From contig NZ_AMGO01000054.1 in assembly GCF_000299575.1 (NCBI RefSeq), positions 1 to 64,000 on the forward strand: DNA of 64,000 nt, in the 5' to 3' direction. Numbering within the stretch: the stretch's first letter is position 1; each line of letters begins with the position of its first letter. Of the stretch, positions 37,203-45,818 are shown in pieces. The notes under the pieces are model-generated. The model was given only the letters and a program-made list of their open reading frames with translations. It was not told the origin of the DNA and ran no database searches. Origin of the DNA: Oceaniovalibus guishaninsula JLT2003 (GTDB taxonomy: Bacteria > Pseudomonadota > Alphaproteobacteria > Rhodobacterales > Rhodobacteraceae). The position numbers were made by a program, and so were the translations under genes.

Positions 37203-38420
37203 ATGGATATGCCCAAGGACACAGCCGGACACGGCCCCGAACTCGGCACGTTCGAATGGGACGATCCCATGCTGCTGGAACGCCAGCTCGACGAGGACGA
37301 GCGCATGCTGCGCGACGCCGCCCGCGCCTTTGCGGACGAGGTTCTGGCCCCCCGCGTCCAGAACGCCTATCGCGAGGAAACCGTCGATCCCGGCCTTTTC
37401 CCGCTGATGGGGCAGGCGGGGCTTCTGGGCGTCACCATTCCCGAACAATATGGCGGCCTCGACGCCAGCTATGTCACCTACGGCCTTGTCGCGCGCGAGG
37501 TCGAGAGGATCGATTCGGGCTATCGCAGCATGATGTCGGTGCAATCCAGCCTGGTGATGTATCCGATCCATGCCTACGGGTCCGAGGATCAGCGCCGTAA
37601 ATACCTGCCGGGGCTGGCCAGCGGCGAACTGATCGGGTGCTTCGGCCTGACCGAACCCGATGCCGGATCCGATCCCGCCGGCATGAAGACCGTCGCCCGC
37701 AAGACCGATGGCGGCTATGTGCTTAACGGATCGAAGATGTGGATCAGCAACGCGCCCTTCGCCGATGTGTTCGTCGTCTGGGCCAAGTCGGACGCGCATG
37801 ACGGCAAGATCCGCGGCTTCGTTCTGGACAAGGGCATGAAGGGCCTCAGCGCCCCCAAGATCGCCGGCAAGCTCAGCTTGCGCGCCTCGACCACGGGCGA
37901 AATCGTGATGCAGGATGTCGAGGTGGGCGAAGATGCGCTGCTGCCCGATGTGCAGGGCCTCAAGGGTCCGTTCGGGTGTCTGAACCGCGCGCGCTATGGC
38001 ATTTCCTGGGGCGTGATGGGGGCGGCCGAATGCTGCTGGCACGCCGCGCGCAGCTATGGTCTCGACCGCAAGCAGTTCAAGCGCCCGCTGGCGCAGACCC
38101 AGCTTTTCCAGAAGAAACTGGCCGACATGCAGACCGAAATCGCGCTGGGCCTTCAGGGTTCGCTGCGGCTGGGCCGCATGATGGATGAAGGCACCGCCTC
38201 GCCCGAGCTTATCAGCCTGATGAAGCGCAACAATTGCGGCAAGGCGCTGGACATCGCGCGGCTGGCCCGCGACATGCATGGCGGCAACGGCATCTCGGAC
38301 GCGTTCCCGGTGATGCGCCATATGATCAATCTGGAGACCGTCAACACCTACGAAGGCACGCACGATGTGCATGCGCTGATCCTGGGGCGCGCGCAGACCG
38401 GGTTGCAGGCGTTCTTCTGA
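37203..38420 (+). CDS. gcdH: Glutaryl-CoA dehydrogenase
   Basis: An acyl-CoA dehydrogenase (405 aa) that oxidises and decarboxylates glutaryl-CoA to crotonyl-CoA in lysine and tryptophan breakdown. It has [13 protein letters not shown], which includes the glutaryl-binding Arg known from the human enzyme, [13 protein letters not shown] for FAD, and the catalytic Glu at about residue 384 in [16 protein letters not shown]. These features separate it from simple short-chain acyl-CoA dehydrogenases. It ends four bases before the converging CIA30 gene. Confidence 0.93.
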   Translation: MDMPKDTAGHGPELGTFEWDDPMLLERQLDEDERMLRDAARAFADEVLAPRVQNAYREETVDPGLFPLMGQAGLLGVTIPEQYGGLDASYVTYGLVAREVERIDSGYRSMMSVQSSLVMYPIHAYGSEDQRRKYLPGLASGELIGCFGLTEPDAGSDPAGMKTVARKTDGGYVLNGSKMWISNAPFADVFVVWAKSDAHDGKIRGFVLDKGMKGLSAPKIAGKLSLRASTTGEIVMQDVEVGEDALLPDVQGLKGPFGCLNRARYGISWGVMGAAECCWHAARSYGLDRKQFKRPLAQTQLFQKKLADMQTEIALGLQGSLRLGRMMDEGTASPELISLMKRNNCGKALDIARLARDMHGGNGISDAFPVMRHMINLETVNTYEGTHDVHALILGRAQTGLQAFF

Positions 38421-38423
38421 CGC

Positions 38424-38918
38424 TCAGACATACCGGATCGCCGCCAGCGCCACATCGGCCCGGAAGGCCCGGCCGATGGCGACGATCCCGATGCGCCGCA
38501 GCGTCGTCAGATCCAGCGGCGCGTCGATGCGGTGCGCCTGGAACCCCGCGAAGGGCAGACGGATCGTGCGCCAGTCCGGCGGGGCGTCGAAGCTCTGCCG
38601 ATAGCTTTGCCAGGGCCGCGTCACGTCGCCGGTACGCAGGTGGACGTTATAGGTTTCGCCGTTGCCGATCACGTCCAGTTCCAGCCCTTCGGCGCCCTCG
38701 GGCGGCGGCGCCACGTCGCGGGCGAATTGCACGAAGCCGCCGTCATTCTCCAGACTGACATCGCCGATCATCCGCAACGCCATGCGGCCTTGCACGATGC
38801 CGCGCTCCAGCGTGCCCAGCGACCGTCCGCCCATCACCCGGTCGGCGATCAGTTCCCAGTCCGTGCCGACCTCGGCAGGGTCGGCGGCGCGGTCGAAATC
38901 GTCGATGGTCCGGGTCAT
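38424..38918 (-). CDS. CIA30/NDUFAF1-family protein
   Basis: A 164-aa protein of the CIA30 group. The mitochondrial member NDUFAF1 assists complex I assembly, but bacterial members are mostly uncharacterised. It has DWELIADRVMGGRSLG, the hallmark start of the family, followed by a beta-rich domain with GFVQFAR and SYRQSFDAPPDWRTIRLPF. The ATG at 38918 is chosen; a longer reading upstream in this frame runs across the transglycosylase gene. It is divergent from that gene with 66 bases between. Confidence 0.8.
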   Translation of the reverse strand: MTRTIDDFDRAADPAEVGTDWELIADRVMGGRSLGTLERGIVQGRMALRMIGDVSLENDGGFVQFARDVAPPPEGAEGLELDVIGNGETYNVHLRTGDVTRPWQSYRQSFDAPPDWRTIRLPFAGFQAHRIDAPLDLTTLRRIGIVAIGRAFRADVALAAIRYV

Positions 38919-38984
38919 GGCGGGCTTTCGGTCGGGACGGGCGATGGATAACATGGCGCGAACCCCCGGAAAGGGAACAGGCGG

Positions 38985-40217
38985 ATGATTGCAAGACGGA
39001 CCATGCTGGGATGGGGCGCGCTGGCGCTGCTGACGGCCTGCGGCGGCGCGGGATTGCCCGTATCCCGCCGCGCCGAAACGCCCATGATCGCGGTGCCCAA
39101 CGCGGGCTGGGATGCCTGGGTCGCCGCCTTTCGCGGCCGCGCGCTGTCGCGGGGCGTCGATGCGGGGGTGTTCGACCGGGCCTTCGCGCAAGCGGGCTAT
39201 CTGCCCGGCGTGATCGAGCGGGACCGCAACCAGACCGAGTTCACCCGCACCCTCGAAGATTACCTTGCCATCGCCGCTTCGGACGAACGGGTAAGCAACG
39301 GGCGCGCCGCCTATGCCCGCCAGCAGGACACGTTGGGCCGCATTTCCGCGCGCTACGGGGTCGAGCCGCACATCGTTGCGGCGATCTGGGGGCTGGAAAG
39401 CAGCTATGGCGACAGGCGCGGCGTGATCCCGGTCGTGTCGTCGCTCTCGACGCTGGCCTATGACGGGCGGCGCGGCGCGTTCTTCGAGGCGCAGCTTCTG
39501 GCCGCGCTGCGGATTCTGCAACGCGGCGACATCACGCCCGACCGCATGGTCGGCAGTTGGGCGGGCGCCATGGGTCATACGCAATTCATACCGAGTTCTT
39601 ACGAAATTTTTGCGGTCGATTTCACCGGCGACGGGCGCCGCGACATCTGGTCGGACGACCCGACCGACGCGCTCGCTTCGACGGCGGCCTACCTGCAACG
39701 CTCGGGCTGGGTGCGCGGCCAGCCCTGGGGGGTCGAGGTGCGGCTGCCCGCCGGTTTCAACGGCCCCTTCGGACGCGGCACCACCCGCAGTCCCTCGGCC
39801 TGGGCCGCCGCCGGCGTGCGCGACATGGACGGCCGGATCGTGCCCGATCACGGCCCCGCCTCGATCGTGGCGCCGCAGGGGGCGAGCGGTCCGGCCTTCA
39901 TGGTGTTCCGCAACTTCACGGTGATAACCCGTTACAACAACTCGGAAAACTATGTCATCGGCGTGGGGCATCTGGCCGACCGCATCGCCGGTGGCGGGCC
40001 GATCCGGGCGGCGTTTCCGCCAGATGCGGCCGGGCTGACGATTGCCGACCGACGCGAATTGCAGGCCCGCCTGACCCGCGCCGGGTTCGACACCGAAGGC
40101 ACCGACGGCGTGATCGGTCCGGCCAGCCGCCGCGCCATCGCCGCCTATCAGACGGCATCGGGCCTGCCTGCCACGGGCGAGCCTTCGCTGACGCTGCTGC
40201 AACGGCTGCGGGGATAG
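38985..40217 (+). CDS. Lytic murein transglycosylase, MltB-like lipoprotein
   Basis: A predicted outer-membrane lipoprotein (410 aa) that would cleave peptidoglycan glycan strands. The lipobox is LLTACGG with C19. The catalytic Glu is probably E138 in IWGLESSYGD, followed by MGHTQFIPSSY, as in the membrane-bound lytic transglycosylase B family. A peptidoglycan-binding domain fills the last 60 residues (GTDGVIGPASRRAIAAYQ). It converges on dnaE2 with a six-base gap. Confidence 0.9.
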   Translation: MIARRTMLGWGALALLTACGGAGLPVSRRAETPMIAVPNAGWDAWVAAFRGRALSRGVDAGVFDRAFAQAGYLPGVIERDRNQTEFTRTLEDYLAIAASDERVSNGRAAYARQQDTLGRISARYGVEPHIVAAIWGLESSYGDRRGVIPVVSSLSTLAYDGRRGAFFEAQLLAALRILQRGDITPDRMVGSWAGAMGHTQFIPSSYEIFAVDFTGDGRRDIWSDDPTDALASTAAYLQRSGWVRGQPWGVEVRLPAGFNGPFGRGTTRSPSAWAAAGVRDMDGRIVPDHGPASIVAPQGASGPAFMVFRNFTVITRYNNSENYVIGVGHLADRIAGGGPIRAAFPPDAAGLTIADRRELQARLTRAGFDTEGTDGVIGPASRRAIAAYQTASGLPATGEPSLTLLQRLRG

Positions 40218-40223
40218 GCAGCC

Positions 40224-43200
40224 TCAATGAAAGTCACGTGACTTCAAGACGATACGCGCATCGCGGGGGTGACTTCGGCTGGCGACCTGGCCCGGAATGG
40301 GATGGGTCGGATGGTCGCCCCGCGTCGTCTGCGCGGGCAGACGCCCCGCCGACAAAAGGTCCAGCCGGTCGCTGCGATCCTCCAACCGGTCGGCGACCAC
40401 ATGGATCACCCGCCCGTCGGTCTGCACCCGTCCATGCACGACCATCAGCCGCGCGGCCATGATGACGGGCCGGAACGCTTTGAACAAAGCCGGCCAAACA
40501 ACCAGATTGGCGACGCCCGCCTCGTCCTCGATGGTGATGAAGCAGACGCCCTTGGCGCTGCCGGGCTTCTGCCGCACCAGCACCAGCCCCGCCAGCGACA
40601 CCGCCGCGCCGAAACGCAGACGGGGCAGGTCGGATGTCGCCACGAACCCCTGCGCCTGAAGGCTGGCGCGAAAGAACGACATCGGATGCGCCCTAAGCGA
40701 AAGGCGTAGCGTCTGGTAGTCGGCCACGACATTCTCGGCCCGGCGCATCGGGGGAAGGGCGACCTCTGCCTCGGGCGCGGTTGCGGGTGCCGAGGCGTGC
40801 TGGAAGATCGGCAGGACGGGCGCGTCCTTCAACGCCTGCGCCTGCCACAGCGCCTTGCGCCGGTCCAGCTTCATCGAGCGCAAGGCATCCGCGGCGGCAA
40901 GGCGGCTCAGCGTCCGTGCATCCAGGCCGGCCCGCGCCTTCAGATCGGCCATGTCGACGAAGGGCCGGTCGCGTGCCGCGCCGATGCGATCGGCGGGCGC
41001 GTCGCCCAGACCGTCGATCAGCCGCAACCCCAGACGCAGCGCGTAACGCGGCCGCCCGTCCGCCCCCATCCCGTCGGGTTCCAGCGTGCAGTCGCGATCC
41101 GACAGGTTCACATCCGCAGGCCGCACCGCGACCCCGTGATCGCGCGCATCGCGCACGATCTGGGCCGGGGCATAGAACCCCATCGGCTGCGAATTGAGCA
41201 GCGCACAGGCGAATGCCGCCGGATAGTGGCACTTCATCCAGGACGACACATAGACCAGCTTGGCAAAGCTGGCGGCATGGCTTTCGGGAAAGCCGTATTC
41301 GCCGAACCCCTTGATCTGATCGAAGCAGCGTTGCGCGAAGACCGGATCGTAACCCCGTTCGGTCATCCGTCCGACCATCTTTTCCTGCAACTTCTCGATG
41401 GTGCCGCGCGACCGGAAGGTCGCCATGGCGCGCCGCAGCTCGTTGCTTTCGGCAGACGTGAACCGCGCGGCATCCATCGCGATCTTCATCGCCTGTTCCT
41501 GAAAGATCGGCACGCCCAGCGTCCGCCCCAGGATCTTCAGCAATTCGTCCTGCGGATGTTCCGGTCCGGGCGCGGGGTAGACGACGGGTTCGATCCCTTG
41601 CCTGCGGCGCAGATAGGGATGCACCATGTCGCCCTGGATCGGACCGGGCCGGACGATGGCGACCTCGATCACCAGATCGTAGAACCGCCTTGGCCGCAGC
41701 TTGGGCAGCATGGCCATCTGCGCGCGGCTTTCGACCTGGAACACCCCCAGGCTGTCGCCGCGGCACAGCATGTCGTAGGTCGGGCGCCGGTCGTCCGGTT
41801 CGTCGTCCTCGACCGGGACGGTGGCGAGATCCAGCGCCCGGCCATGATGCACCTCGATCAGCGCAAGGCATTTGGCGATGCAGGTCAGCATCCCCAGCGC
41901 CAGGATGTCCACCTTGAAGATCCCCAGCGCGTCGATGTCGTCCTTGTCCCATTCGATGAAGCTGCGGTCGGGCATGGCGCCGTTGCCTATGGGGACCATC
42001 TCGGTCAGCGGCCGTTCGGTCAGGATGAAGCCGCCCACATGCTGCGACAGGTGCCGCGGCATTCCGATCATCTGTCCGGCCAGTTTCAGAACCATGCGTA
42101 GATAGGGATCCGACAGGTCCAGACCCGCCTCGCGCGTGCGATCCTCGGCCAGTTCGCCCTCGAAGCTGCCCCAGATCGTTCCGGCCAGTTTCGACGTGAC
42201 ATCCTCGGACAGGCCCATCGCCTTGCCGACCTCGCGGATGGCCGAGCGGGGGCGGTAATGGATGACCGTGGCGCAAAGACCCGCCCGCTCGCGGCCGTAT
42301 TTTCGGTAGATATACTGGATCACCTCCTCGCGCCGCTCGTGCTCGAAATCCACGTCGATGTCGGGCGGCTCGTCGCGCTCCTCGCTCAAGAAACGCTCGA
42401 ACAGAAGGTCGTGCACGTTGGGATCCACCGACGTGATGCCAAGGCAGAAGCAGACGGCCGAATTGGCCGCCGACCCGCGTCCCTGGCACAGGATCGGCGG
42501 CTGCGCGTCCTCGCGGGCGAAGCGGACGATGTCGTGGATGGTCAGGAAATACCGCGCGATCTTCTTCGACGCGATCAGCGCGAATTCCTTGGCGATGGTG
42601 GCGCGGACCCCGTCGGGCACGCCGCCGGGATACCGCCGCGCCGCGCCGTCCCATGTCAGACGTTCCAGTTCCTGCTGCGCGGTGCATCCGTCGGGGACGA
42701 TCTCGTGCGGGTATTCGTATTTCAGATCGGTCAGGGAAAAGACGATGTCGTCGGCGATGGTGCGGGTGGCGGCGATGGCATGGGGCCAGTCGGCGAACAG
42801 GCGGCACATCTCGTCGGGGGATTTCAGATGCCGTTCCGCATTGGGCAACAGCCGGAATCCCGCCTTTGCGACAGTCACGCCATTGCGGATGCAGGTCATC
42901 ACATCCTGGAGCGGGCGGCGATCCGGCACGTGATAGAGCACGTCGTTCGTGGCCATGATCGCGCGTCCATGCGTCCGGGCCATGCGGTCCAGCCGGTTGA
43001 TCCGCGCCCGGTCGTCGCCGCGATAAAGACAGCTTGCCCCGATATGGCGCATGCCCGGCAAGGCGCGCGCCAGCCGCGGCAAGGCGGCCGCGAACGCATC
43101 CAGATCGTCGCCGGGCATCGCTATCAGATGCAGGCCCTGCGCATGGTCGGCAAGCATGTCGAGCGTCAGATGCGTTTCGCCCTTCGCCTGCCAACCCCCC

Positions 43201-43571
43201 GCCGCATCGGCCATCTTGCCCTTGGACAGAAGCGTGGACAGGCGCGCATAGGCCGGGCGGTCGCGCGGATAGGCCAGCAGTTCCGCCCCGCAGGCCAGGA
43301 CCAGCCGCGCGCCGATCAGGGGATGCACACAGGCGGTCGCCGCTTCGGTATGGATGCGCACGACGCCCGCCAGCGTGTTGCGGTCGGCGATGCCGATGCT
43401 GCGATAGCCTAGAAGGTTCGCCGTCCCCATCAGATCGCACGCATCGGACGCGGCGTGCAGGAAGGAAAAGCAACTGGCCAGACCAAGCTCGACATAGGGG
43501 GCGGGATCGTTCCAGCGAAACCCGTTGCCGTCAGACAGGGTGCGGCGGGCATGTCCTTCCTGCAAGGGCAT
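40224..43571 (-). CDS. dnaE2: Error-prone DNA polymerase DnaE2 (ImuC)
   Basis: A 1115-aa C-family DNA polymerase of the error-prone DnaE2 type that acts with ImuA and ImuB in SOS mutagenesis. The N-terminal PHP domain is followed by the polymerase core, with the catalytic Asp pair in PPDIDVDFEHERREEV near residue 405 and WDKDDIDALGIFKVD further on. An OB-fold (VSLAGLVLVRQKPGSAKGVCFITIEDE) lies near the C-terminus. The ATG at 43571 shares one base with the imuB stop (TGATG); a longer start at 43721 overlaps imuB heavily and lacks conserved sequence. Confidence 0.96.
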   Translation of the reverse strand: MPLQEGHARRTLSDGNGFRWNDPAPYVELGLASCFSFLHAASDACDLMGTANLLGYRSIGIADRNTLAGVVRIHTEAATACVHPLIGARLVLACGAELLAYPRDRPAYARLSTLLSKGKMADAAGGWQAKGETHLTLDMLADHAQGLHLIAMPGDDLDAFAAALPRLARALPGMRHIGASCLYRGDDRARINRLDRMARTHGRAIMATNDVLYHVPDRRPLQDVMTCIRNGVTVAKAGFRLLPNAERHLKSPDEMCRLFADWPHAIAATRTIADDIVFSLTDLKYEYPHEIVPDGCTAQQELERLTWDGAARRYPGGVPDGVRATIAKEFALIASKKIARYFLTIHDIVRFAREDAQPPILCQGRGSAANSAVCFCLGITSVDPNVHDLLFERFLSEERDEPPDIDVDFEHERREEVIQYIYRKYGRERAGLCATVIHYRPRSAIREVGKAMGLSEDVTSKLAGTIWGSFEGELAEDRTREAGLDLSDPYLRMVLKLAGQMIGMPRHLSQHVGGFILTERPLTEMVPIGNGAMPDRSFIEWDKDDIDALGIFKVDILALGMLTCIAKCLALIEVHHGRALDLATVPVEDDEPDDRRPTYDMLCRGDSLGVFQVESRAQMAMLPKLRPRRFYDLVIEVAIVRPGPIQGDMVHPYLRRRQGIEPVVYPAPGPEHPQDELLKILGRTLGVPIFQEQAMKIAMDAARFTSAESNELRRAMATFRSRGTIEKLQEKMVGRMTERGYDPVFAQRCFDQIKGFGEYGFPESHAASFAKLVYVSSWMKCHYPAAFACALLNSQPMGFYAPAQIVRDARDHGVAVRPADVNLSDRDCTLEPDGMGADGRPRYALRLGLRLIDGLGDAPADRIGAARDRPFVDMADLKARAGLDARTLSRLAAADALRSMKLDRRKALWQAQALKDAPVLPIFQHASAPATAPEAEVALPPMRRAENVVADYQTLRLSLRAHPMSFFRASLQAQGFVATSDLPRLRFGAAVSLAGLVLVRQKPGSAKGVCFITIEDEAGVANLVVWPALFKAFRPVIMAARLMVVHGRVQTDGRVIHVVADRLEDRSDRLDLLSAGRLPAQTTRGDHPTHPIPGQVASRSHPRDARIVLKSRDFH

Positions 43572-45115
43572 CAGGCGAAGAACCCGTGCAGGAACCAGCG
43601 TGGCGCGCCCCCGCGGCCGTCCCCGCCGATGCCTTCGCGGTAAAGCCAGAAGCGGCGGCCATCCTGAACCTCGACCTTGTAGTAGTCGCGCACCCGCGTG
43701 CCGGGCCTGTCGCGCCACCATTCCGGGGCGATCCGTTCGGGGCCGGCATGACGGGCGGTGCGGTGTTCGACGCCGCGCCAGCGGAACCGGGCGGGCGGCC
43801 CTTCGGGAACGGCATAGATCACCTGCACCTCTTCGGGCCGGTCGAGCAGGCGGATCGGCCTTTCATGCGGGGCGGCGGGCAGTTTCACGGGTTTGGCGGC
43901 CCCGTCGGTCATGGCCGGCACGAGAACCTCGACGCGTTCGGGCATATGGCTTTCGCGCCAGCCGGACCGGCGCACCCGGTCGCGCCCCAGCCGGGCGGTC
44001 AGCCGGTCGATCAGCCGCGCCACGTCCGCATCCGGGTCCCGCCCGCCGCCCAGATCCGCCTGCACAGGCCCCAGCGGTTCGGAGCGCACCGATTCCAGCG
44101 TCAGCAGGTCGAAACCGAAACCGGGGTCGATCCGGTCGGTCTTGCCGCGCAGAAGCCGGACGATATGCGCCGGATCGCCTGTCGCCCGTGCCGTCGCCAG
44201 ATCGACGGATCGCCAATCCCCGTCGATGCGATAGACCGTCAGCCGCAGATGCCGCGCGCCAAGGCCGGCCCCCGCCAGATCGGCGCAAAGGCGCGCGGCA
44301 AGGTCGGCCAGATGCGGCGCGGGATCCATCACCGGCTCTGCCAGACACGACCTGACGACAAGCCGCCGGGGGTCGGGCGGCGCGTCGAGGGGGTCGGCCA
44401 GCCGCCCCGTCGCCCTGTCCAGAAGGATCAGCGGATTGGCGTCGGGGGCCATGGCCGCGAAGCGCCGCATCAGCGCCGCGCGCGGCATCGCCGACAGCGC
44501 GCCGATCGTCCCGAGGCCAAGACGGCCGAGCAGGCCCACCGTTTCAGGCTCAAGCCGCAAGGCGGCGACGGGAAGCGGCGAAAGACGGTCAGACAGGTCG
44601 GCAATGTCGCAGATCGTGTCGGGCGGCCCGTATCGGGCCAGGGCCTGCGCCGTCCCGCGGGTCGGGGCCATCGCCGGCCGCGCCGCCATCCCCTGCATGG
44701 CGAACCGTTCGCGGATATCGGCCAGCAGCGCGGTTTCGCCGCCGAAAAGATGCGTGGCACCGGTCGCGTCCAGCACGATCCCGTCCGTTCCGTCGCGCAC
44801 GGTCCAGGGGCACCAGCGCCTTGCCCAGAAGGCAAGGCGATCCAGCATTTCGGTATCGCCTTCGGGGTCGGCGGGTTCGACATGCAGGTCGGGATGGACG
44901 GCGCGGATATCCACGACGCGCCGTCCTTCCGATATGCCGAGGGCGGCGGCGGCGGCCGACATGGCATGGACGACAGGACCGTGCGTTCCGTTCCGCGCCA
45001 GCACCACGGGCACCTCAGCGCCCGGCAGCGTCCTTGTGCGGCGCGCCGTCGCGCGCCACCGATCCATCGCCAGATGGGGAAACCAGACGGAAACCATGCG
45101 CCGCGTCCGGGTCAT
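43571..45115 (-). CDS. imuB: ImuB, inactive Y-family polymerase-like protein
   Basis: ImuB (514 aa) resembles Y-family polymerases but lacks their catalytic carboxylates, and acts as an adaptor between the beta clamp, ImuA and DnaE2. Here the N-terminus reads VSVWFPHLAMDRW, where active enzymes have a D-x-D-x-F/Y motif. GTDGIVLDATGATHLFGGE follows as the family marker. A C-terminal domain with RPIRLLDRPEEVQVIYAVPEGPP follows. The ATG at 45115 overlaps imuA by 101 bases; an ATG six codons later (45097) is possible. Confidence 0.92.
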   Translation of the reverse strand: MTRTRRMVSVWFPHLAMDRWRATARRTRTLPGAEVPVVLARNGTHGPVVHAMSAAAAALGISEGRRVVDIRAVHPDLHVEPADPEGDTEMLDRLAFWARRWCPWTVRDGTDGIVLDATGATHLFGGETALLADIRERFAMQGMAARPAMAPTRGTAQALARYGPPDTICDIADLSDRLSPLPVAALRLEPETVGLLGRLGLGTIGALSAMPRAALMRRFAAMAPDANPLILLDRATGRLADPLDAPPDPRRLVVRSCLAEPVMDPAPHLADLAARLCADLAGAGLGARHLRLTVYRIDGDWRSVDLATARATGDPAHIVRLLRGKTDRIDPGFGFDLLTLESVRSEPLGPVQADLGGGRDPDADVARLIDRLTARLGRDRVRRSGWRESHMPERVEVLVPAMTDGAAKPVKLPAAPHERPIRLLDRPEEVQVIYAVPEGPPARFRWRGVEHRTARHAGPERIAPEWWRDRPGTRVRDYYKVEVQDGRRFWLYREGIGGDGRGGAPRWFLHGFFA

Positions 45116-45749
45116 GGGCGATCACCCATCGGCCGGGCGCACGGCCCCGCGCGCGAAACAGGTCCGCCTCCCATAGCGGCGTTCCCGGTGCGCCGGTATC
45201 GTCGGGGTTCGTCCGCGATGGGCGGACGCCGATGCGCCATCGTTCCCGCGCGGCACTCAGCGTTCCGGGATCGCCCGAACGGATCAGCCAGACGGGAACG
45301 CCCGACGCTTCGGACCGTATGGCAAGCCGCTTGGTGGCGGTGAAATCCAGAACCGCCGGGGCGCCGTGGATCTCGCCCACCACGGCGGCCAGACCCGCGC
45401 AGGACGCCCCTTCCTCCATCGCCCAGAGCACGTCGCGCGGATGGCCGACCTCGACCCGCAGGATGGACAGGGGGGTCTTCGTCAGCGTTGCGCCCTGAAG
45501 GTGAAGCCGACCGTTCTCGCGGATCGACCTGCGGTCCTGCACCCACAGGACAGGACGCGCGCGACCCGCCAGCAACGACACGACTAGGGCCGTCGCCGAA
45601 GGGTCGAACGCCCTTTGCGGCAAGGCTTCGCGCAGGGTCGGCCTGTTGTTGGCGGGAAAGGATGCAGCCGGTTCCGCACCCCCCGAAGCAGGGGATTTCC
45701 GGTTTCCCGGCAGGCGGATGACCCGTCCATATGTCGAATCGACAGACAT
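45015..45749 (-). CDS. imuA: ImuA, SOS mutagenesis protein (RecA-like fold)
   Basis: ImuA (244 aa) is the first gene of the imuA-imuB-dnaE2 cassette. Sequence similarity is low, as usual for this family, but PVLWVQDRRSIRENGRLHLQG and RVEVGHPRDVLWAMEEGASC fit its RecA-like fold. The order and the LexA box just upstream support the name. The ATG at 45749 is used; another ATG at 45761 is only two bases beyond the LexA box and leaves no leader. The 3' end overlaps imuB by 101 bases. Confidence 0.85.
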   Translation of the reverse strand: MSVDSTYGRVIRLPGNRKSPASGGAEPAASFPANNRPTLREALPQRAFDPSATALVVSLLAGRARPVLWVQDRRSIRENGRLHLQGATLTKTPLSILRVEVGHPRDVLWAMEEGASCAGLAAVVGEIHGAPAVLDFTATKRLAIRSEASGVPVWLIRSGDPGTLSAARERWRIGVRPSRTNPDDTGAPGTPLWEADLFRARGRAPGRWVIAHDPDAAHGFRLVSPSGDGSVARDGAPHKDAAGR

Positions 45750-45763
45750 GCACGACACCATTT

Positions 45764-45778
45764 GTTCACGTTATGTTC
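45764..45778. promoter_or_regulatory. LexA box (GTTC-N7-GTTC) upstream of imuA
   Basis: GTTC at 45764-45767 and GTTC at 45775-45778 are separated by seven bases, exactly the alphaproteobacterial LexA consensus. The box lies 14 bases before the imuA start. LexA would repress the cassette until DNA damage. On the reverse strand, ATGACA followed after 17 bases by ACAAAT could be the overlapping promoter, giving a very short leader. Confidence 0.88.
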
Positions 45779-45818
45779 CGGTTGTCATCCCCGGTCTTTC
45801 GGGCCGACACGCGCGAAA

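Noticed and set aside
43572-43721. A 50-residue N-terminal extension of DnaE2
   Set aside because: It lies within imuB in another frame, is Arg/Gly-rich and is not part of DnaE2; the ATG at 43571 gives TGATG coupling.
43034-45343. A 769-codon forward open frame opposite imuB and dnaE2
   Set aside because: It is an antisense shadow of the SOS cassette and contains no motif.
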